From Hymenobacter mucosus (lineage in GTDB: Bacteria > Bacteroidota > Bacteroidia > Cytophagales > Hymenobacteraceae), in the NCBI RefSeq assembly GCF_900188255.1, contig NZ_FZNS01000006.1:248001-312000 (forward strand): a stretch of 64,000 nucleotides of DNA, written 5' to 3'. Positions 1-7,977 of the stretch are shown piece by piece; within the stretch, counting starts at the first letter, position 1; each line of letters opens with the position of its first letter. The position numbers and the translations under genes were made by a program. Below the pieces are notes generated by a model. It was not told where the DNA came from and did no database searches. It saw only the letters and a program-made list of their open reading frames with translations.

Positions 1-465
1 TTGCCTAGCCTGCCAGCACGATGGGCAGCAGGTATGGTAGTAATAGTCCTGACGCTTCGACTGTTGAGCATTGGGTTTGCCCACGTTCCTTACAGTAACC
101 GAGTAGCTTGGGCCCAACGTCTATTGCATCACACCGAGAATCTTCCCAATCGTAAACTGCTGTTACCAGAGCAAGGGGTACCCATGGATACAGTAATGAT
201 GACCTGGGCCACACCTTACGAATTTTGGCTTCTCTCCTCTTTAGAAGAACCTCAACAGGCGCGCTCTATCTGCATAAGCTCGAACCCTGACGAGAAGATG
301 TCTTTCTTGAATAAGCCCCAGTCCTTCCTTGCTACCTGGGGCCTATTCGACTACAGTCAACTGCCAGCGCGTTACTTTCCCTTTCCTACAACTGATACTA
401 CTAGTTACAAGCGTACTACATATGCCGAGCTAATGCCCTCGGGGGGACCAGTGTACCGCTGGTAG
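1..465 (+). CDS. C-terminal fragment of an envelope protein, cut by the window edge
   Basis: The reading frame is open at the first base of the window, so only the last 154 residues are visible and the true start lies upstream. The visible part has one hydrophobic stretch (about residues 10-28) followed by roughly 125 residues of mixed, soluble-looking sequence ending at a TAG. This would fit the last membrane segment and the outer domain of a polytopic membrane protein, for example a glycosyltransferase of the ArnT/family 39 kind, but no catalytic motif is visible and I do not recognise the family. It is followed by a separate lipoprotein gene about 80 bases downstream. The function is unassigned. 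Confidence 0.5.
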   Translation: MPSLPARWAAGMVVIVLTLRLLSIGFAHVPYSNRVAWAQRLLHHTENLPNRKLLLPEQGVPMDTVMMTWATPYEFWLLSSLEEPQQARSICISSNPDEKMSFLNKPQSFLATWGLFDYSQLPARYFPFPTTDTTSYKRTTYAELMPSGGPVYRW

Positions 466-543
466 ACAGACCGCCATGCCGGCCATGAGCACCAAATCCA
501 TCTATCTTTACGTTTGATGCTGCGAACTCTGCCTGCTAAGTTT

Positions 544-1509
544 ATGCGCTTGTTTCATCCGCACGTTTTTCTCCTGTCGCTACTCCTGCTACTCGCTGCG
601 GCTTGCTCTAAAAAAACTGTTTCATTTAATAGTAAGCCTGAGTCAGTCGGCGTGAAGCTAAGTGCCGATACCTTGGCTTCCACTCAGGATACTACCAGCT
701 CACCCTCGTTATCGGCGAAGCGTGCCAGCTTAACTAAAGAGCAGGAGCGTGCTGCCAAGGAGAAAGAAAAGGCTGCTCAACGTCAACCGAAAAAGAAGAA
801 AAACATCTTCTTAGGGGAGCGAATTAAGAAGGCCTATGTGAAGTCGGGGGCAAAAGGTAAAAACCAGGTAATAGAAGTCTTTTATTACCTCCGCACCTTC
901 CAGCAGCCCAATCCATTTGCCCCTGCCCGCTACGCCTACGACCCCAAAAAGCGCCGCCTGTTTAAAGCGCCGCCCGGCGAATTAGATCCAAATCAATTTA
1001 AGGTTTTGCACGGCCCGTATAAAAAGATGCAGGGTGGAAAGGTGGTAGAGACTGGGTTTTATGCCTTGGGTACGCGCCATTTACGGTGGGAAAAGCTCAC
1101 GCGCGACAACATATTAGTCAGCAAGACCCATTACGAAATGGGGTTCCCGCGCGACGCGAATGTGACGTACTACGATGCGGGCCAGAAGCAAGTCAAAGAA
1201 ATAATTCCGTTTGTGAATGGTAAGCTAGAAGGGGAGTATGTGCGCTACAACGAGAACGGCCAGTTAGAGTGGGACGGTCAGTTTGAGAATGGCAAACGCA
1301 TTGGCACTTGGAACAGGTACTGGGGCTTCCGCAACACTCGCAACCGCCTACGTTACGAGTATGAGTACGGCGAAACAGGGTATGACCCTGAACTGGCGGA
1401 GCCTGTTCTAGTGAAAGAATACAACCGGAATGGCGTGCTTATTTATGAGAAGGATAAGCTTGACAAGCGAAACCAGCCTGATACAGCTCGGCCAGGTGCT
1501 AGAAAGTAA
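544..1509 (+). CDS. Lipoprotein with YwqK/MORN-like repeats
   Basis: Predicted outer-membrane or periplasmic lipoprotein of 321 residues. From the ATG at 544 the leader is a short basic start, a leucine-rich core and a lipobox LAAAC with the lipidated cysteine at residue 21. The frame stays open upstream to TTG 514 and ATG 517, but those give an unusually long leader and overlap a TACGTTTG promoter-like element, so 544 is preferred. A lysine-rich stretch (about residues 65-110) follows. Around residues 214-260 there are G-x-(L/M)-x-G-x-(Y/W) type repeats of the kind seen in MORN/YwqK antitoxin-like proteins, which form beta-hairpin rows. No enzymatic motif is visible. Bacteroidota genomes carry many such proteins of unknown role, so no partner is claimed. 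Confidence 0.65.
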   Translation: MRLFHPHVFLLSLLLLLAAACSKKTVSFNSKPESVGVKLSADTLASTQDTTSSPSLSAKRASLTKEQERAAKEKEKAAQRQPKKKKNIFLGERIKKAYVKSGAKGKNQVIEVFYYLRTFQQPNPFAPARYAYDPKKRRLFKAPPGELDPNQFKVLHGPYKKMQGGKVVETGFYALGTRHLRWEKLTRDNILVSKTHYEMGFPRDANVTYYDAGQKQVKEIIPFVNGKLEGEYVRYNENGQLEWDGQFENGKRIGTWNRYWGFRNTRNRLRYEYEYGETGYDPELAEPVLVKEYNRNGVLIYEKDKLDKRNQPDTARPGARK

Positions 1510-1556
1510 AGTGGCCTACTAATGCCGTACTAGTTTGAGGTTGCCACCAGGCTTAA

Positions 1557-1916
1557 CTAGTAGAAAGCATCTTTGAAATGCTCAATGTGTAGTCCTTGCT
1601 TAGTCGTAATTAGCGCAAGAATATCAAAGCGGATATCACCGGTCCAATTCAGTTCATACTGCACTTGGTCGGCAGCTAGCCGGAAGAGCTGCTGTTTACG
1701 AGCAGTAACGAATTCTTCTGGATGCCCAAAGCGAGTAGAAGACCGAGCTTTTACCTCCACAAAAACTAACAGCTGCTCGCTGAGCCGCATAATCAGATCT
1801 ACTTCAGCCCGTTGGTATCGGTAGTTGCGATGCACAACTGTGTACCCTTGTGCGAGCAGGTAGGCAAGGGCAGCTTCTTCTCCAATGTGGCCAAGAGCGT
1901 GCGAGGCAGTAGACAT
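1557..1916 (-). CDS. YraN family (UPF0102) endonuclease-like protein
   Basis: A 119-residue protein matching the YraN/UPF0102 family. It opens with the conserved G-x-x-G-E-x-x-A segment (residues 9-16) and carries a PD-(D/E)xK nuclease-like core: AEVDLI (E38, D40) and VFVEVKAR (E54, K56). These are the usual metal and catalytic positions. The frame extends upstream to 2135, but the extra 73 residues have no family resemblance and run through the promoter of the divergent lipB gene, so the ATG at 1916 is chosen. Length fits the family (about 115-130). The family is thought to act on branched DNA or in recombination, but its physiological role is not settled. Confidence 0.85.
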   Translation of the reverse strand: MSTASHALGHIGEEAALAYLLAQGYTVVHRNYRYQRAEVDLIMRLSEQLLVFVEVKARSSTRFGHPEEFVTARKQQLFRLAADQVQYELNWTGDIRFDILALITTKQGLHIEHFKDAFY

Positions 1917-1999
1917 AGATAGAAGGAAAGAGGCTAAAATAAGCTCAGCAGTACACTGTATGAGCGAAGGTGTAACAGCGTCTTGGTGTAGTATGCTTA

Positions 2000-2029
2000 T
2001 TGGCGGTGGGTCTAAATCTAGTACCTTTG
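2000..2029 (+). promoter_or_regulatory. Promoter for lipB (TTG-N19-TACCTTTG)
   Basis: A TTG at 2000-2002 and TACCTTTG at 2022-2029 are separated by 19 bases, which is the Bacteroidota housekeeping sigma layout (-33 TTG, -7 TAnnTTTG). Transcription would begin near 2036, giving a leader of about 115 bases before the lipB ATG at 2150. It may serve the whole plus-strand run from lipB to hemD, because no terminator is seen before 6611. Confidence 0.7.
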
Positions 2030-2149
2030 CGTGCTTTCTGAACAAGAAATAAAAACGGCTAAATTGCTGAATGGCTGAAAGCAGTTGCCAGGCCATTTTG
2101 TGAACTATAGGCTGTTTTGTCGGTGGCAGCACCACGCAATATCTGATCC

Positions 2150-2944
2150 ATGGATTTTCTCTCAGCTTGTGCTACGCCTACGCCTGTTACTCATAGCGTT
2201 GTTACGCCGGCAGTAACACTGGGCCAAAACCGAAAAATACAAGTTCGGCGTTTAGGGCTTGTACCCTATGAGCCTACGTGGGAGTTGCAAGAGCAATTGT
2301 TAGCCAGCACCCTAGCAATTAAAGCAAGCAATAGGGAAGCCCAGGAGGCTGACGCACCTACCCAAGGTACTCCTAACTACTTGTTGCTATGTGAGCATCC
2401 CCATGTCTACACCTTGGGTAAAAGTGGTAAGCCAGAGCACCTCTTGCTTGACGAAGCTTCATTAGCAGAGCACGGAGCAACTTTTCACCGCATCAACCGC
2501 GGTGGGGATATTACCTACCATGGACCTGGGCAGCTGGTAGGTTATCCTATCTTTGACTTAGATAATTTCTTCACTGACATTCATCGGTACTTGCGCGTGC
2601 TGGAGGAAGCAGTAATCCATACTTTAGCAGAGTATGGGTTGGCGGCAGGCCGTATTGCCGGCCTCACCGGAGTTTGGCTTGATTTTGAAGAGGGGGCGGC
2701 TAATCCGCGAAAAATCTGTGCCATGGGAGTAAAGTGTAGCCGCTGGGTTACAATGCACGGCTTTGCTCTCAATGTTAATACGGACCTGGCTTACTTCTCG
2801 CACATCGTGCCCTGTGGCATTGCTGACAAAGCAGTGACTTCACTTCAACAAGAGGTTGGCCATCCAGTAGCATTGAGTGAAGTACAAGAACGTTTGTTGC
2901 AGCATCTCACCACACTATTTGGGGCTGAGGTGCAGCCTGAGTAA
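2150..2944 (+). CDS. lipB: Octanoyl-[acyl carrier protein]:protein N-octanoyltransferase
   Basis: LipB moves the octanoyl group from acyl carrier protein to the lipoyl domains of 2-oxoacid dehydrogenases and the glycine cleavage H protein, the first step of lipoate synthesis in the cytoplasm. The family signature R-G-G-D-x-T-Y-H-G-P-G-Q is at residues 117-128. The catalytic lysine is in RKICAMGV (K188) and the catalytic cysteine in HIVPCGI (C222). The protein has 264 residues, longer than the usual 210-230, because of about 30 extra residues at the N-terminus and a short insertion near residues 60-72. The start could lie a little further in. lipA is not in the window. The next gene begins eight bases after the stop, so they are probably co-transcribed. 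Confidence 0.93.
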   Translation: MDFLSACATPTPVTHSVVTPAVTLGQNRKIQVRRLGLVPYEPTWELQEQLLASTLAIKASNREAQEADAPTQGTPNYLLLCEHPHVYTLGKSGKPEHLLLDEASLAEHGATFHRINRGGDITYHGPGQLVGYPIFDLDNFFTDIHRYLRVLEEAVIHTLAEYGLAAGRIAGLTGVWLDFEEGAANPRKICAMGVKCSRWVTMHGFALNVNTDLAYFSHIVPCGIADKAVTSLQQEVGHPVALSEVQERLLQHLTTLFGAEVQPE

Positions 2945-2952
2945 TCATTTTC

Positions 2953-3372
2953 ATGAAAAAAGATATTTCCTTTAATCCCGTTCAAGGCGTATCAATAGCT
3001 ATTGTACCCGACGATAGTGTTATTACGCAGGAAGGTAAAACTGGCTGGCAGGTGTATTTATTGAATACCAATGACTCTGCCCTGCAGAATGTCATCGTCA
3101 GTTCAAATGGCTACGGTACCAGTCTTGAAGATGGAGAGCCAGTTCGGACATCTACTCTCCGCCATGTACTTCTAGAGGTAGAGCCACAATCAGCAGTACC
3201 TATTGAGCCTATTGATCCAGCGTTGTTCCATCTGAACAATCAGTACTGGGTAAGCTATTATCAGGGCCAGCAAATCTTCGACAAGAAGTTCATTTTCGTG
3301 CCCGACTCTATCGTTGCTGATAGCCTATTATATATCCCCCTGCTGGACCGCAAGGGTGTGCTGCACAGTTAG
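2953..3372 (+). CDS. Conserved-looking hypothetical protein, 139 aa
   Basis: A soluble protein of 139 residues with no signal peptide and no membrane segment. The composition alternates short hydrophobic and polar runs, suggesting a beta-rich fold (for example WQVYLLN, HVLLEVEP, QYWVSYYQG). No known catalytic motif is visible and I do not recognise the family. It begins eight bases after the lipB stop, implying transcription with lipB. Codon use resembles its neighbours, which argues for a real gene. Confidence 0.7.
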   Translation: MKKDISFNPVQGVSIAIVPDDSVITQEGKTGWQVYLLNTNDSALQNVIVSSNGYGTSLEDGEPVRTSTLRHVLLEVEPQSAVPIEPIDPALFHLNNQYWVSYYQGQQIFDKKFIFVPDSIVADSLLYIPLLDRKGVLHS

Positions 3373-3432
3373 TATTTCTTTTTACCCCCTGTCTCTTTGC
3401 CGAGGCATTATTTACCGTTAGCGCCGAACCGC

Positions 3433-4500
3433 ATGAGTCACCTTGCAATTCAGTTGGGCCTGTCCTCACTTTGGGCATTTTTGGTTTCGTTATTCGCGGT
3501 GCCATCAATCATTTATATCGCCCACCTGAAAAATATGCTCGATACGCCTAACGTGCGTACTGTACACGAGTCCCTCACACCTCGTCTGGGAGGAGTAGCA
3601 GTATTTGCGGGCTTTATGTCGGCTCTTACCATCTTCGCTGACCTGAGCAACGGCATTCAGCAACTTCTAGCCGGTTGCATTGTGCTGTTCTTCGTGGGCC
3701 TGAAAGATGATTTGGTCAACATCTCGGTAGCCAAAAAATTCGTGGGCCAGTTGCTGGCTACAGGAGTCGTCATGATCATGGCAGATGTGCGTATCACGAG
3801 CTTCCAAGGCATTCTCGGCATCCACGAGTTGCCCATCGGTATTAGCTATGCCTTCACGTTTTTTGCCATTGTAGGTATTACCAATGCCATTAACCTCATT
3901 GATGGGCTAGACGGACTAGCTGGTACCATTGTGCTAATTATCGTAAGCACATTTGGTTACTATTTCTATCAGTATGGCGGGCCTAGCTTCCAGAACTATG
4001 TCTATGTATCCGTATGCGTGATTGGCGGCATGCTTGGCTTTCTACGGTACAACTTTCACAAGGCTAGCATCTTCATGGGCGATACTGGTTCGCTGGTATG
4101 TGGCTTTATTGTCTCTATCCTTGCCATTCAGTTCATTGAGATGGGCTTAAAAGTTGGTCAGCCCTTTGGTGCATCGGCACCATCTGTAGCTGCTGGTATC
4201 TTGTTTGTGCCTCTTTTTGATACCCTTCGGGTATTCATTGTGCGCATGATGGCTGGCCGTTCTCCCTTCTCGCCCGACAAAAACCACGTTCACCATCGGA
4301 TTCTAGCCATGGGCTTTCAGCAAATCAGCACCGTGTTGCTTCTCGGGCTGTTGAACCTGATTGTAATTCTATTTGTGATCAACTTCTCCCAGTTGGGCAA
4401 TACCATCCTGATTGCTGGCTTAGTGGCGTTTTCGTTGCTGTTGAGCGTTTTCTTGGGAGTATATCACAGCCGAACTGCCCGCCAGCGCGTGGCATCCTAA
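3433..4500 (+). CDS. WecA/MraY-type undecaprenyl-phosphate sugar-1-phosphate transferase
   Basis: An integral membrane enzyme of glycosyltransferase family 4. It is expected to join a UDP-amino-sugar phosphate to undecaprenyl phosphate at the inner membrane, starting a surface polysaccharide. From the ATG at 3433 (355 residues) it has about ten or eleven hydrophobic segments. The family motifs are present: DD92-93 in the first cytoplasmic loop, N-A-I-N-L-I-D-G-L-D-G (151-161), GDTGS (216-220) and the late cytoplasmic H-V-H-H (285-288), which is typical of WecA/TagO/WbpL rather than MraY. The frame also opens at TTG 3397, but the ATG gives the normal family N-terminus. The exact sugar cannot be told from sequence. 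It lies between lipB and the DUF4271-hemD pair. Confidence 0.85.
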   Translation: MSHLAIQLGLSSLWAFLVSLFAVPSIIYIAHLKNMLDTPNVRTVHESLTPRLGGVAVFAGFMSALTIFADLSNGIQQLLAGCIVLFFVGLKDDLVNISVAKKFVGQLLATGVVMIMADVRITSFQGILGIHELPIGISYAFTFFAIVGITNAINLIDGLDGLAGTIVLIIVSTFGYYFYQYGGPSFQNYVYVSVCVIGGMLGFLRYNFHKASIFMGDTGSLVCGFIVSILAIQFIEMGLKVGQPFGASAPSVAAGILFVPLFDTLRVFIVRMMAGRSPFSPDKNHVHHRILAMGFQQISTVLLLGLLNLIVILFVINFSQLGNTILIAGLVAFSLLLSVFLGVYHSRTARQRVAS

Positions 4501-4524
4501 TTAACGCTCCTAGGGTCTTAAACT

Positions 4525-5700
4525 GTGCCTATTCGTAGCTTCCTGCGCCGCATTCTGCTGCTGAGCCTGCTACTAACTCAGTCGTTGGCACAAGCCGCCG
4601 AGTACCGTCTGTTGCCGCCCGCACCACGTGGCGGCCTTACCTCTGATTGGCTGATTCACGACGAAGTTCAGAATAGGCTCGTTCTATATCTTCCCGATTA
4701 TCATGCTCCGGCCCAGGCCTACTACCAGTGGCTGACCATCAGGCCCAAGAAGCCCCTTCGAATTAGCTTTACTGCGCGCCAGAAATTAAGCTTGTTTCTT
4801 GATAACCAGCTTGTGTTTACGGCGCCTCGGCCTGCTTTTTACACGGTAGATTTAGCCCAGTTATTACCTGCCAGAGCTATTGCGGGGCCGCATCTGCTGT
4901 GCGTATGGCAACCTGAAGCCATTCCTAACCTTGCCTCTTTTACTAATGCTATTACAGTACCAGTAGTAGAGAAGGGTAAGGCCAAAGGAACAGTTGTAGC
5001 AGCTCAGCCTCGTTTGCGTGGGCACCAAGGTCAGAATGTATTCTTATGCTTCTTGCTCTTGATTGGGCTAGCGTATGGCGGTTTGCGAGCTACGTATCAA
5101 CCAGGTTTTGCCCGTATATATCAATTTGAAGGGTTATGGGGGCAAAGCTCTCAGGAGCAAGACTTCTTAATGAAGCCTACTATTACATGGCTCAATATTG
5201 TCTTAGTGTTACTCTTTTCCTTATCATTTGCTCTACTACTAGTAGCCATTCATACCAATATCCAGAGCATCGTAATTCTGCGGCGCTTATTTGATGTGCC
5301 TGAATCTGCCATTGTCCTACGGGTACTGTTATACACAGCCCTCGTAGCTGGCTTCGTGCTTGGCAAATACCTGTTCCTGGAGCTTATGGGGTACATCTTT
5401 GATGTGACCGACCTAGTGATGGTGCAATACCGAGAATTTATTCGCACGGTGCTGTTTATGGGGCTGTTTCTTCCACTGGTCATGTTCCTATACCTAGGAC
5501 TCAATCAGCGCCTTCCTGAAACGGTACTATGGGTATCCAACGGTGTGGTTTCCTTGCTGTTGGTGGGTACTGTGCTACGGGTCGCGCGTACGCTGCACCG
5601 TAAGGGGTCACTACTGAATCTACATTTGTTTTCGTACCTTTGCGCCACAGAAGTGATTCCCTTGGTCATTCTGTTGAAGCTGATTGTTTTTACTTATTGA
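4525..5700 (+). CDS. DUF4271 family membrane protein (GTG start)
   Basis: A 391-residue membrane protein of the Bacteroidota-restricted DUF4271 family. Residues 1-25 look like a signal peptide ending around AQAAE. Residues 26-165 form a soluble outer part, and the rest holds about six hydrophobic segments (roughly residues 170-385). The start is GTG at 4525, with no better ATG nearby. The gene sits just before hemD, an arrangement I recall from other Bacteroidota. No biochemical function is known to me for this family. The hydrophobic layout suggests a membrane-embedded rather than catalytic soluble protein. Confidence 0.75.
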   Translation: MPIRSFLRRILLLSLLLTQSLAQAAEYRLLPPAPRGGLTSDWLIHDEVQNRLVLYLPDYHAPAQAYYQWLTIRPKKPLRISFTARQKLSLFLDNQLVFTAPRPAFYTVDLAQLLPARAIAGPHLLCVWQPEAIPNLASFTNAITVPVVEKGKAKGTVVAAQPRLRGHQGQNVFLCFLLLIGLAYGGLRATYQPGFARIYQFEGLWGQSSQEQDFLMKPTITWLNIVLVLLFSLSFALLLVAIHTNIQSIVILRRLFDVPESAIVLRVLLYTALVAGFVLGKYLFLELMGYIFDVTDLVMVQYREFIRTVLFMGLFLPLVMFLYLGLNQRLPETVLWVSNGVVSLLLVGTVLRVARTLHRKGSLLNLHLFSYLCATEVIPLVILLKLIVFTY

Positions 5701-5772
5701 TTCCTACTACCAGCTTTAGAGCTGGTGTTCTGCACTGCTCCTATTGCCCTAGCCTTACCATTTTTCTACCCT

Positions 5773-6603
5773 ATGGCCGAGAGTAACGACAAACCGGGGA
5801 CGGGCCGTCACGCCAAGCGCATCTCCAGCATTCTTGTCACCCAGCCGAAGCCCACCAATGACGTATCTCCTTATTTCGCCATTGCCGAGAAATACGGCAT
5901 CAAGGTTGACTTTCGGGAGTTCATTGATGTGCAGCCGGTTTCCTACAAGGATTTTCGTAAAGAGAAAGTAAATATTCTCGAGCACACTGCCGTCATCTTT
6001 ACTAGCCGCAATGCAGTAGACCATTTCTTCCGCATTTGCCAAGAAGCGAAGATTGAGATGCCTGCAGAAATGAAGTATTTCTGTATCTCTGAGCAGACGG
6101 CTAACTACCTGCAGAAATACATTGTGCTACGTAAGCGTAAGCTATTCGTGGGTCAGCGGACAGCAGTAGATCTGTTCGAGGTGATAAAAAAGCACAAAAG
6201 CGAAAAGTTCTTGTATCCGTGCTCTGACATTCGGAAGGATGATATTCCCGAGTACATGCGAGCAAACGGCTTTAAGTTTACGGAAGCTGTTATTTACCGT
6301 ACCGTTGCTAGTGACCTGTCAGACCTCTCCGATGTGAAGTATGATTGCATCGCTTTCTTCAGCCCCTCAGGTATTAGCTCGCTTTTCATCAATTTTCCTG
6401 ATTTTGAGCAAAACAATACTCGTATTGCTGCTTTCGGACCGACTACAGCAAAGGCTGTTCGGGATGCAGGGCTAGAGTTAGATATTGAAGCGCCCCACCC
6501 AAACGCTCCCTCTATGACAGGAGCTATTGAAGCTTATATCCGACACCATCACGGGACGGATGCTGGCAAAGAAAAAACCAAGAACGGTAAGCAAAGCGCC
6601 TGA
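5773..6603 (+). CDS. hemD: Uroporphyrinogen-III synthase
   Basis: HemD closes and inverts ring D of hydroxymethylbilane to give uroporphyrinogen III for haem and sirohaem in the cytoplasm. The family is poorly conserved, but the two-domain alternating alpha/beta pattern is visible: ILVTQPK, then AVIFTSRNAVDHF, the middle LYPCSDIRKDDIPEYM, and the late DCIAFFSPSGISS and RIAAFGPTTAKAV segments. These match the usual substrate-cleft segments. From the ATG at 5773 the protein has 276 residues. The frame extends 16 codons upstream to 5725, but those residues are hydrophobic and off-family. A short basic tail follows the core. A clear terminator (6611-6650) follows the stop. Confidence 0.85.
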   Translation: MAESNDKPGTGRHAKRISSILVTQPKPTNDVSPYFAIAEKYGIKVDFREFIDVQPVSYKDFRKEKVNILEHTAVIFTSRNAVDHFFRICQEAKIEMPAEMKYFCISEQTANYLQKYIVLRKRKLFVGQRTAVDLFEVIKKHKSEKFLYPCSDIRKDDIPEYMRANGFKFTEAVIYRTVASDLSDLSDVKYDCIAFFSPSGISSLFINFPDFEQNNTRIAAFGPTTAKAVRDAGLELDIEAPHPNAPSMTGAIEAYIRHHHGTDAGKEKTKNGKQSA

Positions 6604-6610
6604 TTCTAAA

Positions 6611-6650
6611 CGCGGTGAAGTCGGTAAAAGGGCTTCACCGCGCGTTTTTA
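6611..6650 (+). terminator. Intrinsic terminator after hemD
   Basis: A ten-base stem (6611-6620 with 6633-6642, CGCGGTGAAG and its complement) is followed by CGTTTTTA. It lies eight bases after the hemD stop and ends the lipB-hemD run before the promoter of the next gene. Confidence 0.8.
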
Positions 6651-6659
6651 CGCTGAGGT

Positions 6660-6689
6660 TTGTTGCAGCCCGTTTTTTAGCTACATTTG
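6660..6689 (+). promoter_or_regulatory. Promoter for the porP/sprF-like gene
   Basis: TTG at 6660-6662 (inside TTTG) and TACATTTG at 6682-6689 are separated by 19 bases, the Bacteroidota consensus. It lies right after the hemD terminator. Transcription would begin near 6696, giving a leader of about 50 bases to the ATG at 6746. Confidence 0.7.
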
Positions 6690-6745
6690 AAAAGACCATG
6701 TTTCTCAAATGTGCGCCTGTAACTGACCCAAAGTCAGCCGCTTCT

Positions 6746-7738
6746 ATGAATAAAATATTACTTTCTACTCTGCTGTTGTCGGCGGTAGCAGGATCTGCTA
6801 TGGCCCAACAGCAGCCCCAGTTTAGTCATTATGGCTTCAATGGGATGTATCTAAACCCTGCTTATGCCGGCATCAAGGGCCAAGGGGAAATTACAGCTAT
6901 AGGTCGTTCTCAGTACTATGGCTATGATGGCACATTCGATAGTGGCGGCTCTCCTCAAACCCTGTCCTTAACAGCTTCTCTACCTGTTGCCGCTATTGGA
7001 GGAGGCCTCGGCATCGGTGTATATCGCGACAAGATTGCTCAATTGGGCACCACGAATGCCCAGCTTTCTTACTCAAAGCATTTCAAGGTGGGGGAGGGGC
7101 GCCTAGGTATCGGCGTCCAGGGTGTGCTGAATAATATTCACCAGGGTACTTATCGTGCTAATGATGAGGACGACGTTAAAGTACCACGAGAAGGGTCTGA
7201 TCAAAAGTTTGACGTAGGGGCTGGAGCGTGGTATGAATCAGATCAATTATATGTTGGTCTAAGTGTGAATAATCTCCTGCGCTCTTCGTATAAGTTCAAT
7301 AGCCAGGTAGCCGGAGGAAGGACAGCAGAGTATATCAATGAAAATCACGCCTATCTGACGGCTGGTTACAATATCGAAGCTTCTTCTTCCGTTGTCATAA
7401 CACCTACCGTGCTGGTGAAAATGGTGATGCCTGGAAAGTTTGGGGACAGCAATAAGTTTACGTTCAAAAACAACTCCTACGAGCTTGGCGCACGTGCTAC
7501 ATTCAACGACCGTTTTTGGGGTGGCATTGGTTATCGCTACGACGAGTCGTTCACTGGCATGGCTGGCCTGAGTTTTGCTAAGGATAACGCAATGCGCGTG
7601 GGATTGGCTTATGACTTAGTTGCATTTAACCAAGATGCACGCGCGCTCAGCTCGTTCGAGTTGATGCTCTCCTATCGCCTACCCAAACCGGGTATGGCCG
7701 TACGCCCGGCAATTCGCACTCCACGTTACAGCTTCTAG
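6746..7738 (+). CDS. PorP/SprF family type IX secretion outer-membrane protein
   Basis: A predicted outer-membrane beta-barrel of the PorP/SprF family (330 residues), which works with type IX secretion cargo or the trans-envelope complex. The ATG at 6746 gives a standard signal peptide cut near residue 20 (AMA-QQQ). The mature protein opens with the family hallmark H-Y-G-F-N-G-M-Y-L-N-P-A-Y-A-G and continues with alternating aromatic and polar strands to the C-terminus (FELMLSYRL). The frame opens upstream at 6527, but that part overlaps the hemD end, the terminator and the promoter. It stands directly before gldK, as porP stands before porK in Porphyromonas gingivalis. That context favours the PorP role over one of the many SprF paralogues, but the sequence alone cannot decide. 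Confidence 0.88.
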   Translation: MNKILLSTLLLSAVAGSAMAQQQPQFSHYGFNGMYLNPAYAGIKGQGEITAIGRSQYYGYDGTFDSGGSPQTLSLTASLPVAAIGGGLGIGVYRDKIAQLGTTNAQLSYSKHFKVGEGRLGIGVQGVLNNIHQGTYRANDEDDVKVPREGSDQKFDVGAGAWYESDQLYVGLSVNNLLRSSYKFNSQVAGGRTAEYINENHAYLTAGYNIEASSSVVITPTVLVKMVMPGKFGDSNKFTFKNNSYELGARATFNDRFWGGIGYRYDESFTGMAGLSFAKDNAMRVGLAYDLVAFNQDARALSSFELMLSYRLPKPGMAVRPAIRTPRYSF

Positions 7739-7886
7739 TAATTAGAGGCTTTAAGTGAGCTAATCCGGCATTCTGATACTGTGTTGAATGCGAATTACAG
7801 ATTGCACGTACTAACTCGTTGCTTTCCATCGTTTAACTAACCCTACAGCTGGTTCGTAGACAATCGGAAAGCATTGAGCGATAGGC

Positions 7887-7917
7887 TTGCGTACGAACGT
7901 TCGAATAGCTAGATTTG
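7887..7917 (+). promoter_or_regulatory. Promoter for gldK with a palindrome in its spacer
   Basis: TTG at 7887-7889 and TAGATTTG at 7910-7917 are separated by 20 bases. Transcription would begin near 7924, about 55 bases before the gldK ATG. The spacer holds the perfect ten-base palindrome CGAACGTTCG (7894-7903), a plausible regulator site. This suggests gldKLMN can be expressed apart from the upstream porP-like gene. Confidence 0.65.
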
Positions 7918-7977
7918 CAGACTCATAGAATTGTAATCTAAGGGTATCGCCGCCTGAACAGTCTTTTTCTTCCTCAC

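Noticed and set aside
1917..2135. N-terminal extension of the YraN gene
   Set aside because: The extra residues have no family match and would run through the lipB promoter.
5621..5642. TACATTTG and TACCTTTG inside the DUF4271 gene, possible promoter for hemD
   Set aside because: No TTG at suitable distance was found, and two -7-like boxes within a coding region can occur by chance. It remains possible but unsupported.
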